Shown: positions 46,271 to 61,173, numbered from the stretch's first letter. The stretch is DNA of 64,000 nt from Chaunax sp. Z400 (GCA_037577475.1 CM075186.1:3119001-3183000); one strand, 5' to 3'. A program made the numbers and translations. The notes: generated from the letters alone by a model not told the origin.

Positions 46271-49200
46271 CAGGAAACAAGGGAGAGGAGAGGCAGACAC
46301 CCTAACAGAGTCTGTGACATGCGGTACGTAGAAGAAGAAGCACTCATGTAAACGGACTGGCCACCATCCTATCAGCTGCTTTTGCACAAGTTGCCTCGGA
46401 GCTCATCAGTCGTCAAGGCGACATCACTTCCTGTTGTTCTGCATGAAGGGAGCAGGCGCCATTCTCTGTTCTATCTAGTATAAAACAAACATTATAAAAG
46501 CTGATGGGAGCAGTTTTCTGCTGGATTATATGTTGACCTGCAGGGGTGTGACATCTGTGTGACATCCTCCTGACTGGGTGGTTGGTTGGTTAATGGCTGT
46601 ATTGATGGAAGCCTATAAACCAGAGCTAATGCAGGCATGAACATCAGCGTGACACATAATGACAAGTTATTAATCTCAAGCCTCATTCATATGAAAGTGT
46701 TCAAGTTTAAAACTATGTGATAAAAGACTCTTTTATTCACTCAGTTAGCTTCGGTTTACTGCACTATTCAGCCTCTGGCAGAGGTTGGCTGACCGGACAG
46801 AGAGGCTGGAGAACTTTAGCCAGAACTTTAGCTCTGTGCCAGCGCTGGAGAAAGGAAAGAAAGCACACTGATGACATGACAGTCAGCTGTTATGGAGCTT
46901 TTGTTTGTGAGACCTAGCATGTGTTGCATTGGTTTATAGAGGAGGGAATTTCTTGTAGTGAAAGTTACATTTAACTTAGTCAAACCAGAAGAGGACCTCA
47001 TTTAATGTCATGTTATGATGTCACAAAGTCAGGTTTAAACTCTTTTCTGTTTTTTTTCCTGTGGTATCAAGATCACATAAAGGTAAAAAATAATATATAT
47101 ATAAACTCAGTCGGACAACTCACGGCGTTTGAAATATTAATTATTACAGCAGCAGAACATATAGACTTTGAGACCACCAGACAGGTCACCAGTTCATAGG
47201 GCAACATTCTAGGTGTTGTAATCATGCAGCCTTGGAATTGTTGTGCAGCATATGTGATGATTAAGGGTTAACTTCTCTTGAAAGGCATCTACGCTGACAA
47301 TGTATTGTGCGTGGAGAGTATTGTGTGGAGCCGTGAATGAAACCATCCACCAACCTGCTCTGTAGAAAAGTCTGCATTGTAGCTTTGATCGCGTAGGAAA
47401 CTATTGAAGGCAGGAAACACTGTTGAATAGCTGTTTGATCACCTGTCAGTATTTGCAACCCCTTTTTTGATGGGAGCTTTACCCACAAAACCGCCTCGTT
47501 TGTTGTCACGCTCAAGAAGGGGTCAGCAAGTGGTGGCCCACGGGCCAAATCCGGACCATGAGGGGTTTCTCTTCGGACCGCGAAGCCTTTTGACATAACG
47601 GGAAAAACGATTGGCCTATTTTTAACTTTTGTCATCTAAGGGAGTGGCAAGATAGCACTTAATCAGGTGCTGGATGTGCACATAATGAAGCCAGAATATA
47701 GAATGTTCTTTAAGTCATTAAAGGGTTTCATTTTTTTAATGAATTGTAGCTTCTTTCTAAAAATGTATTATAGTATTATTTATATTATTATTAGGGGTTA
47801 GGGTTAGGAGACTCAGACATCAAATCTGGACCTCACCTTGACTTTGTGGTCCTCTTCCAGATTTAATTGGATACCCTTCCTCTAAAGGGTTCCCTATGAA
47901 ATAAAATGGAAAAACTATAACCTCACACTGAGAATGAACTCTGTGTGCACCTGTCACAGACTGTTCTCCTTTGCTGAAATATAAACCAGCAGATGGGTAT
48001 GGGCAATTATGCTATTATTTAAACAAATTACAAAGTCACTAATACGGTGCATATTTCAAAACATTTGTGCTGCATTCCCTCTAATCATTTGTTAACACCC
48101 TGTTATTCCAAACCTGAGATTCTACACCTTGTGCCAAAGGAATGCGATTTCCTCCCATGGATGGCAGATAAAGAATCACTTTGGCTCCAACCAGGTGGAA
48201 GACGCTGATGTTTTTCCTCCCTCCTTGAAAGTGATTTTGTGGCTGCAGATCACATGAGCTTGAAAGATGACGGCGTCGGAAGGTATGCGGAGCAGCTGTC
48301 GGATCATGCACACTTACCATGCTGGTACAATGTTTCTGGTGGTGAGTCAGGCAGAGCTGAAAAACCCCCACGGAACAATTGGAAAACTTCTGTTTCAGAG
48401 GAAAGCAATGAGGCATGAAAATAAAATCAGTGCTTTGTATTGATATTTATATGGATATTGAACATTTGGTGTCATCAGATAAAGATATTTCTCTCAAATA
48501 AGCCCTCATAACAACTTGACCACCAAAGCTTAGGTGACTCAGAAAAGGAAGCAGCCTCTTTGTCCTTGAGGGAGCAATGGTGGCAGAGGGAAACTTAAGT
48601 AGACACTTAAGTATCTAAGGAGCCAAATATCATCAAAGGTGGGGTCAGCCATTGTGGAGAACTGAAAGGAATCTCATTGAATCTCATTCCCAAGTAGTTT
48701 GTGACCTGGGAATGTTACATCTGCACTTGGAAAATCATCTTTAGCGTCTGAGGCTATACGTTCACATTACAAGCTTCATTGTTCAATTCCAATTCTTTGG
48801 TCTGATCATTCGGTTCTCTTGAGGGTTCATAATCATAATCGTACAGTTTACCTGTAACTAGATCTAATGGGAACACGTCTGTCCTCTAAAACTACAGGAA
48901 GGCACATCGATACATTTTTGCAAGAGTCAGAAACAACAAAAAATATATTTGTGACACAACGCATGATATTCAAACTGAAACAAACTGTATGCATGACATG
49001 ACTATGAAAGTGATTCAAATCTGATAGGAAAAGATCAGATTTTTGTGTTTTCATTGGCCTGGAAAAACAAACAAACAACTGTTTGTGTCACATTAAGGCA
49101 GAAAATTGGATTTGAGTCCCTTCAGCCTGGTGATGTGAACGTAGCCCAATTAACCTGTTGTCTCCCTCAGAGCAGCAGCAGCCCCCATGTCAAGTGTGTG

Positions 49201-50689
49201 ATTGTCTGCCAGTACCACCAGCTACATCCCATCCTTGTAATCAAGACCTCCGTCTCCCCAATCTCTGGCTCTCAGTTATCAGCTCCATTCCCTTCTCTTC
49301 AATCGTCTTGTTATGCATTTTGCAATAAACACCTTAGTAGAATAAATACTTTTCTCAGTTTGAGTCTCCTCTGGAAAAGCTACTGTTTCACCATATTACA
49401 CCACATTCAATGTACCATTATCCCAGAATTACAGCTTGTGGCCCCAGTGCCAACACTTAACACATACAGGCTCACTTTGTGTAGGCCTGTCACATAAAAT
49501 AGTGCTTATTATGCAGAATGGCCCCTCCGGAGTGTTACCGATGCCTTTGACATTAAGAACCAACTGTAGTCTGTCAAATAAATGTAGTTGAGTAAAAGGA
49601 GTAACAGAGTAAAACGTTGCACAAGTTGGAAAAATACGTTATAAGGATTTTCCAGCTCTGACAGTGTTTCATTTTATCATATTGAGTTTTATTAGGTAAT
49701 TTCATCATACATCCAACTCAAACTTGACTGTTTTCTGATAGAAAATCTGTTTCACCTGGATGTCACGCTTCATCTCCACACAGCAACAGCACAATTAAAC
49801 CTTTGTTCAAACTGAGTCACTGGTGAAGCTGTTTATGAAATCCCTCCATGGTGCAGCTGCAGATTTTCACAATACCTGGGATTTAAATGCTGCCAAGTTT
49901 CTCTTCCACTTTTTCCTTATCACTTGTTTCTCCACTGTTGCCAAATGATATCTACAGTACAAGCTGGCCCTATAGTCTGTCTTTGGGTGGCAGAGGAGGT
50001 CTTCATAATAGGTGCTACATAAACACAACTGACCACAACTAGTGTGAGCATGTGACTTCAAGATACATACAGCTGCAGGATGGGAAATAAACTATAGTGG
50101 ACTCAAAACTAAGGCTAAAGGATGTGTTTTCCAGTTACCAATGGCATGTAAACACAGTTAATCATTACATTCTTACCTGGCTTGTTTAGTGTTTTTTCTT
50201 TTCTTCCAGTAATCTATAATGGCAGGTAAAGAGATCTCCACCTCACCTACAGCAGAGCTAGCTGATTCTCAGCTGTCAGGAGGTGGATTGGTAAAACAGA
50301 ATACTAATATTGCACTGAAATACAATGGTAATCAGGCTGTCATCACCCTCTTAGAGCTTCTATCCGCTGTGTTCCCTTGAGAGCAGGTTACTAAGATGAG
50401 TAAAAAAAACAAACACAAATGTTGCTTGAGGGAGTCTTAACCCAATACCTGGGTTCTTCATTTGATGTGCTATCCACAAATTGATAAAAGTAGGCTGTTT
50501 TTTTTTGTGCCATTTGAAAAATCCTTTAAAACCATAAAAAAGCCTTTTATTAACATTACTTTATTTAGTTATTTTTTGTTATTATTGTTTTTAGTGTTTT
50601 TAATGAATTATTCATTTACTTACACGTATGTAATCCTTGTTTATTCATTCCAATATCTTTTCCATCTGCATTTTAATATTGGGGTTTGC

Positions 50690-50840
50690 TGTTTTGAGGG
50701 TCTATATGTCATCTCTACATTTTAACTTTATGTGCATGATGGATTGTTTGAACCCACTGTTTTAACGTTGTGAAGCACTTTGTAACTTTGTTTTGAAAGG
50801 TGCTATATAAATAAAGTTTAATATTATTATTATTATTAAA
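50690..50840 (+). mobile_element. retroelement 3'-tail-like fragment with (ATT)n end
   Basis: GTGAAGCACTTTGTAACTTT, then AAAGGTGCTATATAAATAAA and an ATT microsatellite. This is the arrangement of 3' ends of fish non-LTR retroelements. A similar but different tail lies at 45150-45265. Confidence 0.55.
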
Positions 50841-51926
50841 TCAGGCTTGTCTCCAGCTGACAACGGTCTCACAACAATTAACGCGGAGGCTGCTCTTTCT
50901 TCACAATGTTGTAACAGAGTTTTCCTGTTGATTTCAGGATAATAATCAGTCGTATTTGGTTTTGTATATGCAGTTTCCTCTAGCTGTGATGTCAGCACTC
51001 TGCTAGGATGAGAGGACTGTTCCCACAGTGTTTATTAAATCTGCTAAAAACACAAACTGATGACACAGCGATCACATGTATTGGATTAGTTGACACAATG
51101 TGGTGACCCCATTGGACTTATTCAGATGTGCCAAATGGATTAGATTGTGTCCAAGTGTTTAGGGCTAGTAACCCACAGTTTACTATTATCATTATATTAT
51201 TAGCAGGGGTGCACATAATATTTTTGGTCTGGTTCTCAAAGGAGCACCTGAAGATGTTGCTTGGTGCTCACCTGTTGCACAGCTCCGTGTGCAGACTGAA
51301 ACCAACCTTGCCTTCCCACTCATCCCATAAACCACCAGCATGGAAGAGTCATAGAAGCCCCTTTACCATGTCCTGTACCGTTTAACCCTATCCCTAATCT
51401 TAATTCATTAAATAAACTCTCCGTTACAGTGGTACGCAAAAGCACTTCTTCTCATACATGCCGCTCATCGTTTATTTTGACCACTCATGTTCACCCCTTA
51501 TTATTGGCTATACTGTGATATTTTTGGCTGAACATGACAGAATTGTGACATTAGGGTACATCAGAGTACGACTGTAGCAAAGGAACAAAATAAATACGAA
51601 CACAAAGGTGCATTTGCGACTCAAGTGTCCTTCTCATATACAGATCTAATCCCAGATGATGATGATGATGATGCCACTTGTTTATCTCCCCATCTGGGCC
51701 AGGACTTATCCAGTTGGAATAATAAGGAAAACATCTTACACTCTCTAACCTCTAATACATAGTAAAGTGTGTCGGTGTGGATTTTCCTGGAATAAGGATT
51801 ATACAGTATAAAGAATCTGGCTCTGGAGGTTCCCGCTTGTTTCCAACCATAAAGCCTTACTCATGCTTTCAACCTTGACACAAGTGTGGGGTGGGTATGA
51901 CACACCCAGTTCCTCCAGGAGAATCA

Positions 51927-51963
51927 ACACACACACGCACACACACACACGCACACACACACA
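51927..51963. repeat. (CA)n microsatellite, interrupted
   Basis: CA units with two CG interruptions. Confidence 0.9.
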
Positions 51964-52904
51964 TGTGCACATCTGCCCCAGCCCACACATCCAAACCACA
52001 GTAGCTCTGATTGAAAACTGTTTATAGATGACCAGGTTTTTCTATCTTTTCTTCAGCGCCGTGTGCTCCATTGCCCTCCAACAGGCAGAGGAATGCGAGG
52101 GCTTGGCTTTTACTTGACAAAAACACGATACATGAAACTGACAAATACATCCGAATATTCTCCCTGACAGATGTGTTGTCATTCTGCTCATTTATGCACA
52201 ACACATGGCTGACCGTGGCAGACAAGAGAAGCAAAGAATAGAATAACTTTTGATAAAAACTGAACAAAATATCCCCTCACTGATGCTAGTACTGCTAACC
52301 CTGCTCGTGGTCATGGGAGGCTTGGACTCAGTGGAGCATACATTGGCTGAGAGATGGAAATCCTCCTGGACAGGTGTATCTAATACAGACAAAGACGTGC
52401 ACAACCATGGACAGTTTGGACTTTCCACTTCTTTAGCGCTTCATTTGTTTTAACTGTGGCAGAAAACAAAAAGCACCCGGGCACAAGATAAATACTGAAA
52501 CATCCACAATGAAGGTAAAGGGTCACTCCACCTTTTTCATTTCCATCTATTGGTGTCTAGTCCTGCAGATAGTTAATGCCAACATTTTTGCTTTCTTGTC
52601 TATGCTTGTCTCTGATTAAAGTTTAGAAACTTAGTGGTTATGGTTAAGTAAATATGGTTAAGGTTAGCCAACAAAAACACATGGATACAGCTGGGGAAGA
52701 CTATGGTTTAAAAATGCTACATGTTGCTACATGCTGCATACCCATCCACCACTCTACCATCACTGCCTTACCGTTCTGCCTTGCTACATAGAGGCAAAAC
52801 TTAACGTTGGCGTTGATTGTAAATCATGAGGGGAATCATTTCTAAGGACTGTCTTGCAAAATGTTAAATATGAAATTAAGATTTGGCAGCCGTGCAAGAA
52901 AATA

Positions 52905-53365
52905 CGGAGCCCCTAAAGGGACATGAGCAAAAAAAAAAAAAAAATCTATATGTTTCTGGTGTGCATGTGCACAGACAACTATCTCGAGGGCACAAGAAAG
53001 TTTGAAAAGAAAATATGTGGTGCTCATGAGAACGTTTCCTGAATGCACGAGAAAGTACAGTATATCTGGATCGCACAGGCGACCACCAAGTGCATTTCGT
53101 CCCACTATGTTTCTGTCAGCTACATCAGGCAGACAACTCGAGCTGCGCTGTGTACGCACAATACCCAAATGATAGGTCTCACTCTCCTCAAATGCCATCA
53201 ACGACACCTAATGGTCTTTCACTGGAACCTGAAGCAACCTAACAGGTCATGTTCACCGTCTCGTGAGCATGAAATATGTTCTCGTGAGCACTTGAAACTT
53301 TCTTGTCCATACAAGAACGTTTGCACGAGAAACGTCTAGATTTTTTTTTCTTTTTAGGGGCACCG
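52905..53365. mobile_element. MITE-like element with terminal inverted repeats
   Basis: Left end CGGAGCCCCTAAA (52905-52917) pairs with right end TTTAGGGGCACCG (53353-53365), 12 of 13 bases. Both ends are followed inward by A/T homopolymers and a TCTA(T/G)A(T/C)GTTT match. TA flanks both sides (52903-52904, 53366-53367), as for Tc1/mariner-type insertion. The 461-bp body repeats CTCGTGAGCA-type motifs and codes nothing recognisable, so it is non-autonomous. Confidence 0.75.
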
Positions 53366-55429
53366 TAAGAAAATGATTGGTCTAAAATAAAAATAGAGGG
53401 GAAAATACTTCAGGGCAGATATACAGTGGTCTTGTAAAGATGTGCCATAGTTGGGTTCTTGGATGATAAAGCTGTGGATAAACCTTTAAAATAAGCAAAC
53501 TGCACTGACTTAACAAGGCTTTCTGTTGCTTCTGTAAGCAACACCACCCTAAACTTAAAGTATAAGACTTACTGTTGTTTTTATCTTGCCATTGTGATGA
53601 ACTTAGCTGCTACGGTGATAGTAAATGGATCAGACGGCCTCACGAGGTCAATAGACTTGCAGATATAGGCCTGCCTTTAGACCTGCTGACTGTGTTGTAT
53701 TCTCTGTTGCCTTTGTAAGCGACATCTTGTGAAGCTAAAAGGAGATAAAACCTCCATCAATGCTCCTGATAACAAATGGAGTGGTTCACAGGGTCAGTAA
53801 TGCTGCACATAAAAACACATTCTTTATTGACTGTGTAAGGGTTCTCCGCTCTCCCAGTGCAGAGGTATTCTCATTCCTGAGGTACTTCCACACCTGACAC
53901 ACACATGCAGGGTGTGGTGAACTGTGGAGCCACGAGCCAATAGACACACTGGCTTGCTGACACACACACACATGCCTCCCCGGTAGTTTTCCACAGAAAT
54001 CTAAAGCCAGGACGTGAATGATGCTTTCACACAAAATAGCCCCCGCTGGACAGCTTTCAAAAAATGGCACAAAGCTTTCTTTTAACACTGAGGGGAAATC
54101 TCCGGTTTTAATGATGCTACTTTGTGGCAGGGTTTCCCCCCTGAAGACAGAGCATGCGGCTCAGTCCACTCCCTTAAATACAGCGCTGCATTGTCTGTGG
54201 CTGTCTGCACGTACTTTGCTTCTGTACTTGACTTTTTTTTAACAGCAGATACATTTGAGACGGTCGCTTTGATACTCATCCAGTCAATCCATGTGCAGGA
54301 ATTTGTTTTGGTGGCATTGATCCAAAGACACATTTCACACTGCTTTCAATGCACTCATGGTATAGGGAAAATTCCTACAGACCTTGAAAATGTTTGCTCT
54401 TGACAGCTTGTGGATGTGGGGGGAGAAAAATTAGGCTTTAAAAGTTTTCGGAAATAAACCTCAAATCCATTTATTGCTTTATTTTTTTTACTTTAGATTT
54501 CAGCACCCAGATTTATTCAATTCTTCTCAATCATCCCTTCATCCGAATGTTAACGCTTCATATTCTGACAAAAATGCTCTGAGGGGTTTGACAGTGACAA
54601 CCGTTAAAAAGATGTTTAGTTTATCAATGTGTTGTTGTTTTTTTTAAAGGTGATTATAAATGAATGACATTGATTTAAAAAACATTTTTTATTAAACTTT
54701 TGCAAATACACATCTACACAAAACACTTCACATCCTGTGTGGAAAATTTGTGATTAGCTGGTACAAAACCAGTTTGGAGACAAACAATAAAAGTTATGGA
54801 TTTATGAGTAAAAAAAACAACTTTCCCTTCCTCAAAACTCACTTATCCCCACAAATTGAAAATGTAACTTGCTCAATGACACCAAGCAGTAGAACACAGC
54901 AGGACTGCACAGGTTATACTTTAGTTACTGTTGTCTGTCAGTCGATATGAAGCTCTAGGGTAAAACCTTTGCACATGCAGGCTATACTTTATTTCTCATG
55001 CTATTCTGTTATTCACACCTCTCACACATGCTCAATCTTATTTTCCTGCAATCATGGTCTGGGGTCAATCAGCCGATCACATCTATCCAATAGCACAGCG
55101 ACACACCTTCATTGTCAGCCTATCATGTTTCTGCTGTCTTTTTAAATATGACTCTCTCTGTTCCTCTAGTTCGTTCATGCTGCTGCTCATCCTTCACCTC
55201 CCCATCACCACCCAGTCTTCACAGATTCACCAACTTTGTCATTCATCAGGTTCACCAGGGTCATCAGTCACCACCACCACCAGTGTCTGGATTCTAAAGG
55301 GGGATGCCCTTCAATCTCAAGGGCAGTTTCAATGACAACCATTTCACTCAAGAACTGTAAACTTTTGTTGCAATTTTTTTTTTTACATGAGAACAACGTT
55401 TTATTCAGGGATTGAAAATGCAATCTTTG

Positions 55430-55862
55430 GAAAACGCTACTCTACCATTGTCGTGTAAACGGGCAAAAGGCAGCCCCTCTGAAAATGTTGACCCGTCACT
55501 GACCTGCTTCACGCATGCCTATTACGGTTCCTGCCAGCCTTATTTGCCTACACAGACAGCAAACAGCCTACTATGGTCAGAACAACAACAAATAAACAAC
55601 AGCGGACTGTCTGGTTTTGTTTGTCTCAGACTCTGATTTGCTGAACCACCAGTGTGATCGTATTCTGTGGTGTTGATTTTAAAAAGTTACACCACCAACT
55701 ACTGCCTTGGCATACGGACTACAGCGTTTTCAATCATTTTTGCAGATCCGTGTTTACGGGGATTGTTTAGAAAACGATGCATGTGAACGCAGAACTTTTT
55801 GAAAACGAAAAAAAACAAAAACGTCTCAGTTTTTAGCAAAAACATTGTCGTGAAAACGGGGC
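55430..55862. mobile_element. degenerate DNA-transposon-like repeat
   Basis: The motif CATTGTCGTGTAAACGGG (55448-55465) recurs as CATTGTCGTGAAAACGGG at 55843-55860, amid A-rich GAAAACG(C/A) motifs reminiscent of a common fish MITE family. Left boundary and target duplication were not resolved. Confidence 0.4.
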
Positions 55863-55863
55863 C

Positions 55864-56110
55864 TCAATCTCCTTGAAGAGTTTAAGCGCCAAAGACTTTC
55901 TGACACCAAAGACTCTCTGAAACCAAGGACTTTCTGACACCAAAGACTTTCTGACACCAAAGACTCTCTGAAACCAAGGACTTTCTGACACCAAAGACTT
56001 TCTGATATACTAATTCTCACATATCATTTGATGTAATTAACCATCTTAATGGCTTCAACCACTAGTCTCTCCTGTTTGAACTTCTACGTTTTCTACGTTC
56101 TTTCCATGGC
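55864..56110 (+). repeat. dispersed repeat with expanded 17-bp minisatellite
   Basis: Seven tandem 17-bp units (55889-56007) in the order A-B-C-A-B-C-A', where A is CCAAAGACTTTCTGACA; 55889-55939 and 55940-55990 are an exact 51-bp duplication. Flanks match the single-unit copy at 41060-41240. Confidence 0.9.
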
Positions 56111-56439
56111 CTGCTTAAGTGAGTTGATAAGACAAGTATCTGGTTCCCATTTAATCAAACCGATACACCGCTGAGGAATTTTGCTGTGGTGAACAAGTGG
56201 AAGGAGGGGTTGCTATGCTGCGAACAGGCGGTTGCCATGTTGGGAAGCAACCGCAGAGCCAGTCAAACAAACATCCCTTCTCTGAGTCACAGGCGGCCTC
56301 CCCCGTCCCTCCCCTCCCGCCGTTCACTAGTCCACGGAGTTCCCTCGCTAAAATCGTCCCAACTTGCTGTTAGTCTGTAATCATGAATGATTTCTCATTC
56401 ACTTACATTCAGCTTCTCTTATTCTTCCCTCACTACTTT

Positions 56440-56460
56440 TCTCTCTCTCTCTCTCTCTTC
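56440..56460. repeat. (CT)n microsatellite
   Basis: Short uninterrupted CT run. Confidence 0.9.
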
Positions 56461-59400
56461 AACCACACCATCCAGGCTCAGACACTGCCCACACTGTTAC
56501 CCTCTCTCTGCCTTTTCCTGCTCCTTCCACTAGCACACCAGTTTGACAAAGCAGCTCCTGGATGATATTTTTAGGGGGTCGCCCCCCCTCCCATTTTCTT
56601 TCCACCTTGTTCCACAAACAAGCACTCCACTCCACTTCTAGAGTAGGAAAACTCAATTCACTCACTCATTACGGCCTCATCTGGCATGCATAGTTCAGCC
56701 TACTGACCAAGTGCAGCTGTTTGTTTAGCCTTCTTCGTCAACAGACGACAAGATGAAGACCAGACCGGAGCAGCGTGGTGACGTTTGGGCTAAATTAGCA
56801 TCTTACTTTCAGGATGGCGCTCTTTCAGTGACTGTAGAATGAAATGAAACGTGAATTTACGCAACAAAAAAATGAGGAGTGAAAAAGTTAACCTGCGATG
56901 ATGCCATGATAGGTCAGAATATAAAAGTGTGTCATGCATCCACATTATCCATCATGCTTGATAAGGCTTTGGTCCAAAGACTTCTCTCATCATGGTTTGT
57001 AAAGAAGTGATGAAGAAGAGAAAAAGAAGCAACACCAAAATCTAAAAAACATGAGATTGTAAGTCTAAATCTTATTCAAGTAAATATTATTTTATCAGCA
57101 AAATTAACTTGAATATTCAAAGTAAAATAACTTTTCTATCTATGCTGCTGTGGATATTAAAATTAAGAGTACTTTTTATACTCTTGTGTATATTATTTTA
57201 TTATAAATATAACATTGTAGTGGATAAAAAAAATACAACATTTCCCTCTAAAATGCAGTAAAGTAGCTGTATTAAGTAATTAAAAAGAGGTAAAAGTACC
57301 TTAAGATCTCACTTAAAAAAAGATGGTGGTCCCCATTTCTCATCACTATCTTTAAAATGGTACAAAGTTGACTGAATGATCAATAAGTACTTGTTAAATC
57401 CAGTTTTAACCCCGGTCAAAGGTCGTAGGTTAAAAGTATTCTGCACACAGCCAGTGTTCCACCTCGCTGTCTTTCAACCTTTGTGTTGGAGGGCGTGGCT
57501 CTGGCCTTTTGGGTCTCATTGTTATGTGCATGTGAACATTCTTGGAAAAATAGGAGTGTAAGGGAGACCAGCAGATATCAGACCGCACATTTCCCCTGTT
57601 TTGGAATGCAGCCTGGGAGGATAGGCTCAGATCAGAGCTCAGAGGCCGTGTTTGTGTGAGATCATCCGAGAAAAGCAACCCCAGTCATATCAGGACAATT
57701 AGCAAGTGTTGAAATGTTAGACTCACAGTAAGTCAAAACAACAAGATACATTATTAAAATTTAGACTTAGCATCACCTCATATTAATATGTTTTTTTCCC
57801 ATTAACTTTCCATCATATTTAATTTGCCTGTCAGAAACGAGCTTCCAAAACAAAATGATTCTGTTAGAGTTGAGATTTACGGCAGAGTTTTTATACTTGA
57901 ACTCATCACACAGTAATCCCATTAATTGTTTGGTCTGATTTTTTTTTATCTTCAGGTTAAAATATTTGTAGCTTACAGTATTTTTGTATGCCATTATCAG
58001 AGAGCAGCTCCTATGATAGTAATCAGATCATCAACACTGCAACCAGTGACATTTCAGTGTCATGGGAGCAGAGCAATAAATCCCAGACAAGTAGGAAAAA
58101 GAAATGCTGGATAAGGAGAGATGAAAGGATGAAAAATATTTCTTTTTCTGCTCTCGTGCCCGACAAAAGACTCACTTGAAGCTGTGTTGGCACGTTTCAT
58201 AGGTTTTGAAAAAAATCACTGCCTAAGGACAAGGCAATCCGGCAGAAGTGTGCTGACAAGTCTGCCGACAAAACAGATTGCAAAAGTGGAGGAACGGAGT
58301 GAACTTCAACTCACTTTGGGAGTGGCAGACGCTCCGGGATCATTGACAAGGAGGATTTTCAAAGAGCTCCACTAAACCACAGACTAATAGATCCTTTGAC
58401 ATTAATATGTTGATTGCAGATCTGGGTGTCTGGTAATAAATAAATATTCTGCTAACAAGACACTGCTTTGTATTGTTGTCTTCAGATGGGGTTTTTTTTT
58501 GTAAGATGAGAATAGATTTCAAACTGAATTCTGACGTATTGACGATTGGCTGGCGTTATTTAGATGATGATGATGTGATGTGTTTGTGGTACCCAGATAT
58601 TACAGTTGTGTATTTTACTCTGACTCTGTATTGCACAAAATCCCACCATGATATATTGTTAATATGGATTGGGAATGACATCCTGGAAACTGTGTGACCG
58701 TTGTTTGCATGAATGGAAGAAAACCAGTTTTATACCACAGACAGCCACTGGAAGAATATATGTTTTAAATGTATAGTAAGTGTAAAACATGGTTGCCAGT
58801 TACCATTTAAATCTACTGAGATGACTAGAGGAAAGACTGCTGTGATGTGAAATCATATCCCATCTTCTGAGTTTATCAGGACAGGTTTGTATGTGATGCT
58901 AACAGCGCCTCTGGTGGAGAAAAACTAGAAGGAATGGTTTAAAATGATTTAAAAGGGTGATTTAAAGGATAGGGCCAGTCATATTTCTGATTTTTTTTTA
59001 GGGGGGGGGGTGTTAACTGCAAAATTGGGCCCTGTTTACACCAAATAATGATATGTTTAGTAGGTCCAGTCACAGCCGATGCATGTTTCTTTTTGTCACA
59101 TATCCCATCCAAGTGTCTATTATTTAAAAAAACATTGGTTTTTGATGTCTTGCCTGGCAAAATAGCAGTTAAATAAAATCAAAACCTAAGTTAAATCCAT
59201 ACATACCAATAACCTACAAGCTTTTGGCACTGAGGTGGTGCAGCAGGCATTAAATTCCATCTTTATTACGTATGAATCTGGACAGACATGGATTGTAAAC
59301 TGTAATTTGACTGGTTGGTGCGTGGTGGTATACTACTAGATGACATTTATTATTTAAAATGGCAACAGACTTTATTTTTGTTTTGAGTATGGTTATGAAG

Positions 59401-61173
59401 GAAACGTATTTGTATCTGTGCTAAATAAATCTCACATTAAATTCAGTTGCATTCATTGCAATTGCAGTTGCATTGGTTGATTGTTGAGTCTCATTGGTGA
59501 CACATTAAAAGACAAATTACGGACAGTTGCAAACTACCGTCTTATCATGCTTTGGGATTTCATCCTTTTCGAAGCAGAGCATGTCCCTGGGTATGATCTG
59601 ATGTACATGAAAGGTTTCCCTCACAGGGAACATGCTGACCTCTGCTCATCAGCTGGGCTCTGATTGACTGACAGCTTCTGCTCACACAGGTCATCCGTGT
59701 TGTTTATCTTCGGACTGTGTTCCAGGGTTTGCTGAGCTGGGGTCAGTAAACCCTGGAACTCAGCCTCTCTGCTTAACGTCGGTGACACCTGGAAACTGTC
59801 AGACTTATTCGATGCAGCCATTTGTCCTGACATGAGGAGAACCTTAACATGCAAATGTTTGTGCATGTTGACACTGTGTGTGTTTGCATGCATTGAAGCT
59901 AGAAGCCAACTTGTCCTGGTCATTGAAATATTAATGTACATTTGATATTTTAATTTATAATGTATATATATGTAATGTATATATGTATCCAAACAAACTC
60001 TCCATGCCTGTTTTTCTCCATTCAGTGTTTTTGCCAAACAGTTGTTGAGTCGAGGGATTGTTTCCTCCCAATGAGCAGCAAACTAAAACGTTCAGCTCCT
60101 TTTATAGAAGACATACTTTATGCCTTTTGTCATGCGAAAATTAAAGCTTGCAGACATGATCCACACGGAGTCTGACATCCTCCTTCAAACTGTGTGTGAG
60201 AGAGACTGTTTATTTTGAGTGTCAGGTATTTTTAGAGTAGTTAAGTGTCTGAACTTGTCTTAAATTAAGTTTCAGTTTTAACCCAAAAGGTCAAAACATA
60301 AGAGGAAAGAAAAAAAAATCTGGACTCCTTATGGTATCAAACAGAGCTAGGAGAAGAAGCACAATCTGTTATTTTCTGGCCAGACGAGACAAAACCACTT
60401 CGGTTCATCCATCAAAGGACTTCAATTACATTTAGAAAACTATCCAAACTGACATTTCTAGGTTTAAACAATGATTTTCATCCACATTTCAGTCATTTTG
60501 AAGGATAACCAAAGGATAAAGTCTTTACATTCTGAAATCCGTTGTTTTTCGTGACACGTGTCCACAGACTGGACATGCAACGCAGACCTAGTGCACATTT
60601 AATGTTGGCCATCAGGAACGACACACCCTCAGATCAACATTCTCCGGGTTTTTGCCAGAATGTGATGCTGCAATTTAAACCTCCTTAGGTAAATATTAAA
60701 GCTTTCTGGGTTTTCTCAAGGCACTCTGTCTGCACCAGTCCTATCATGTTGGGCTCAATCTCTGCCAACAGACAGAACATAAAGGCAACCTTCATAGCCT
60801 TTAAAAAAAAAATAAAAAAAAGATTGTTAGAAATTCTAGTTAGTCTAGTCTCATTACTCAGTTAAGGACACCAACCACCAAAAACATGTCATCTACAGCA
60901 TATGTACCACGACTATTGACCTCATCAGCCCTGAACAGGCACCTCATGACGCGTATGGAGAAATCTAATTTATTCCTTTCTCATAGGTCACCTTGATCTT
61001 CACACTGTTAAACCTGTGCCAGTCAGCGGCTCAGTAACAGCTGCGTATCAACATCACCGCTGTACAAAGTCAATGGCACAAAGTTAATTTGCTATAATTC
61101 AGTTAGGCAGTTAAAACTCTCTGAGTCTTGGATGAGCTCACTCTCGAGGAATCTCACCTCTTCTCTTTCAGAA

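Noticed and set aside
47261..47635. 124-codon minus-strand frame
   Set aside because: No recognisable domain, and the first part overlaps a segment resembling a hAT-type repeat end (GGCCCACGGGCCAAATCCGG).
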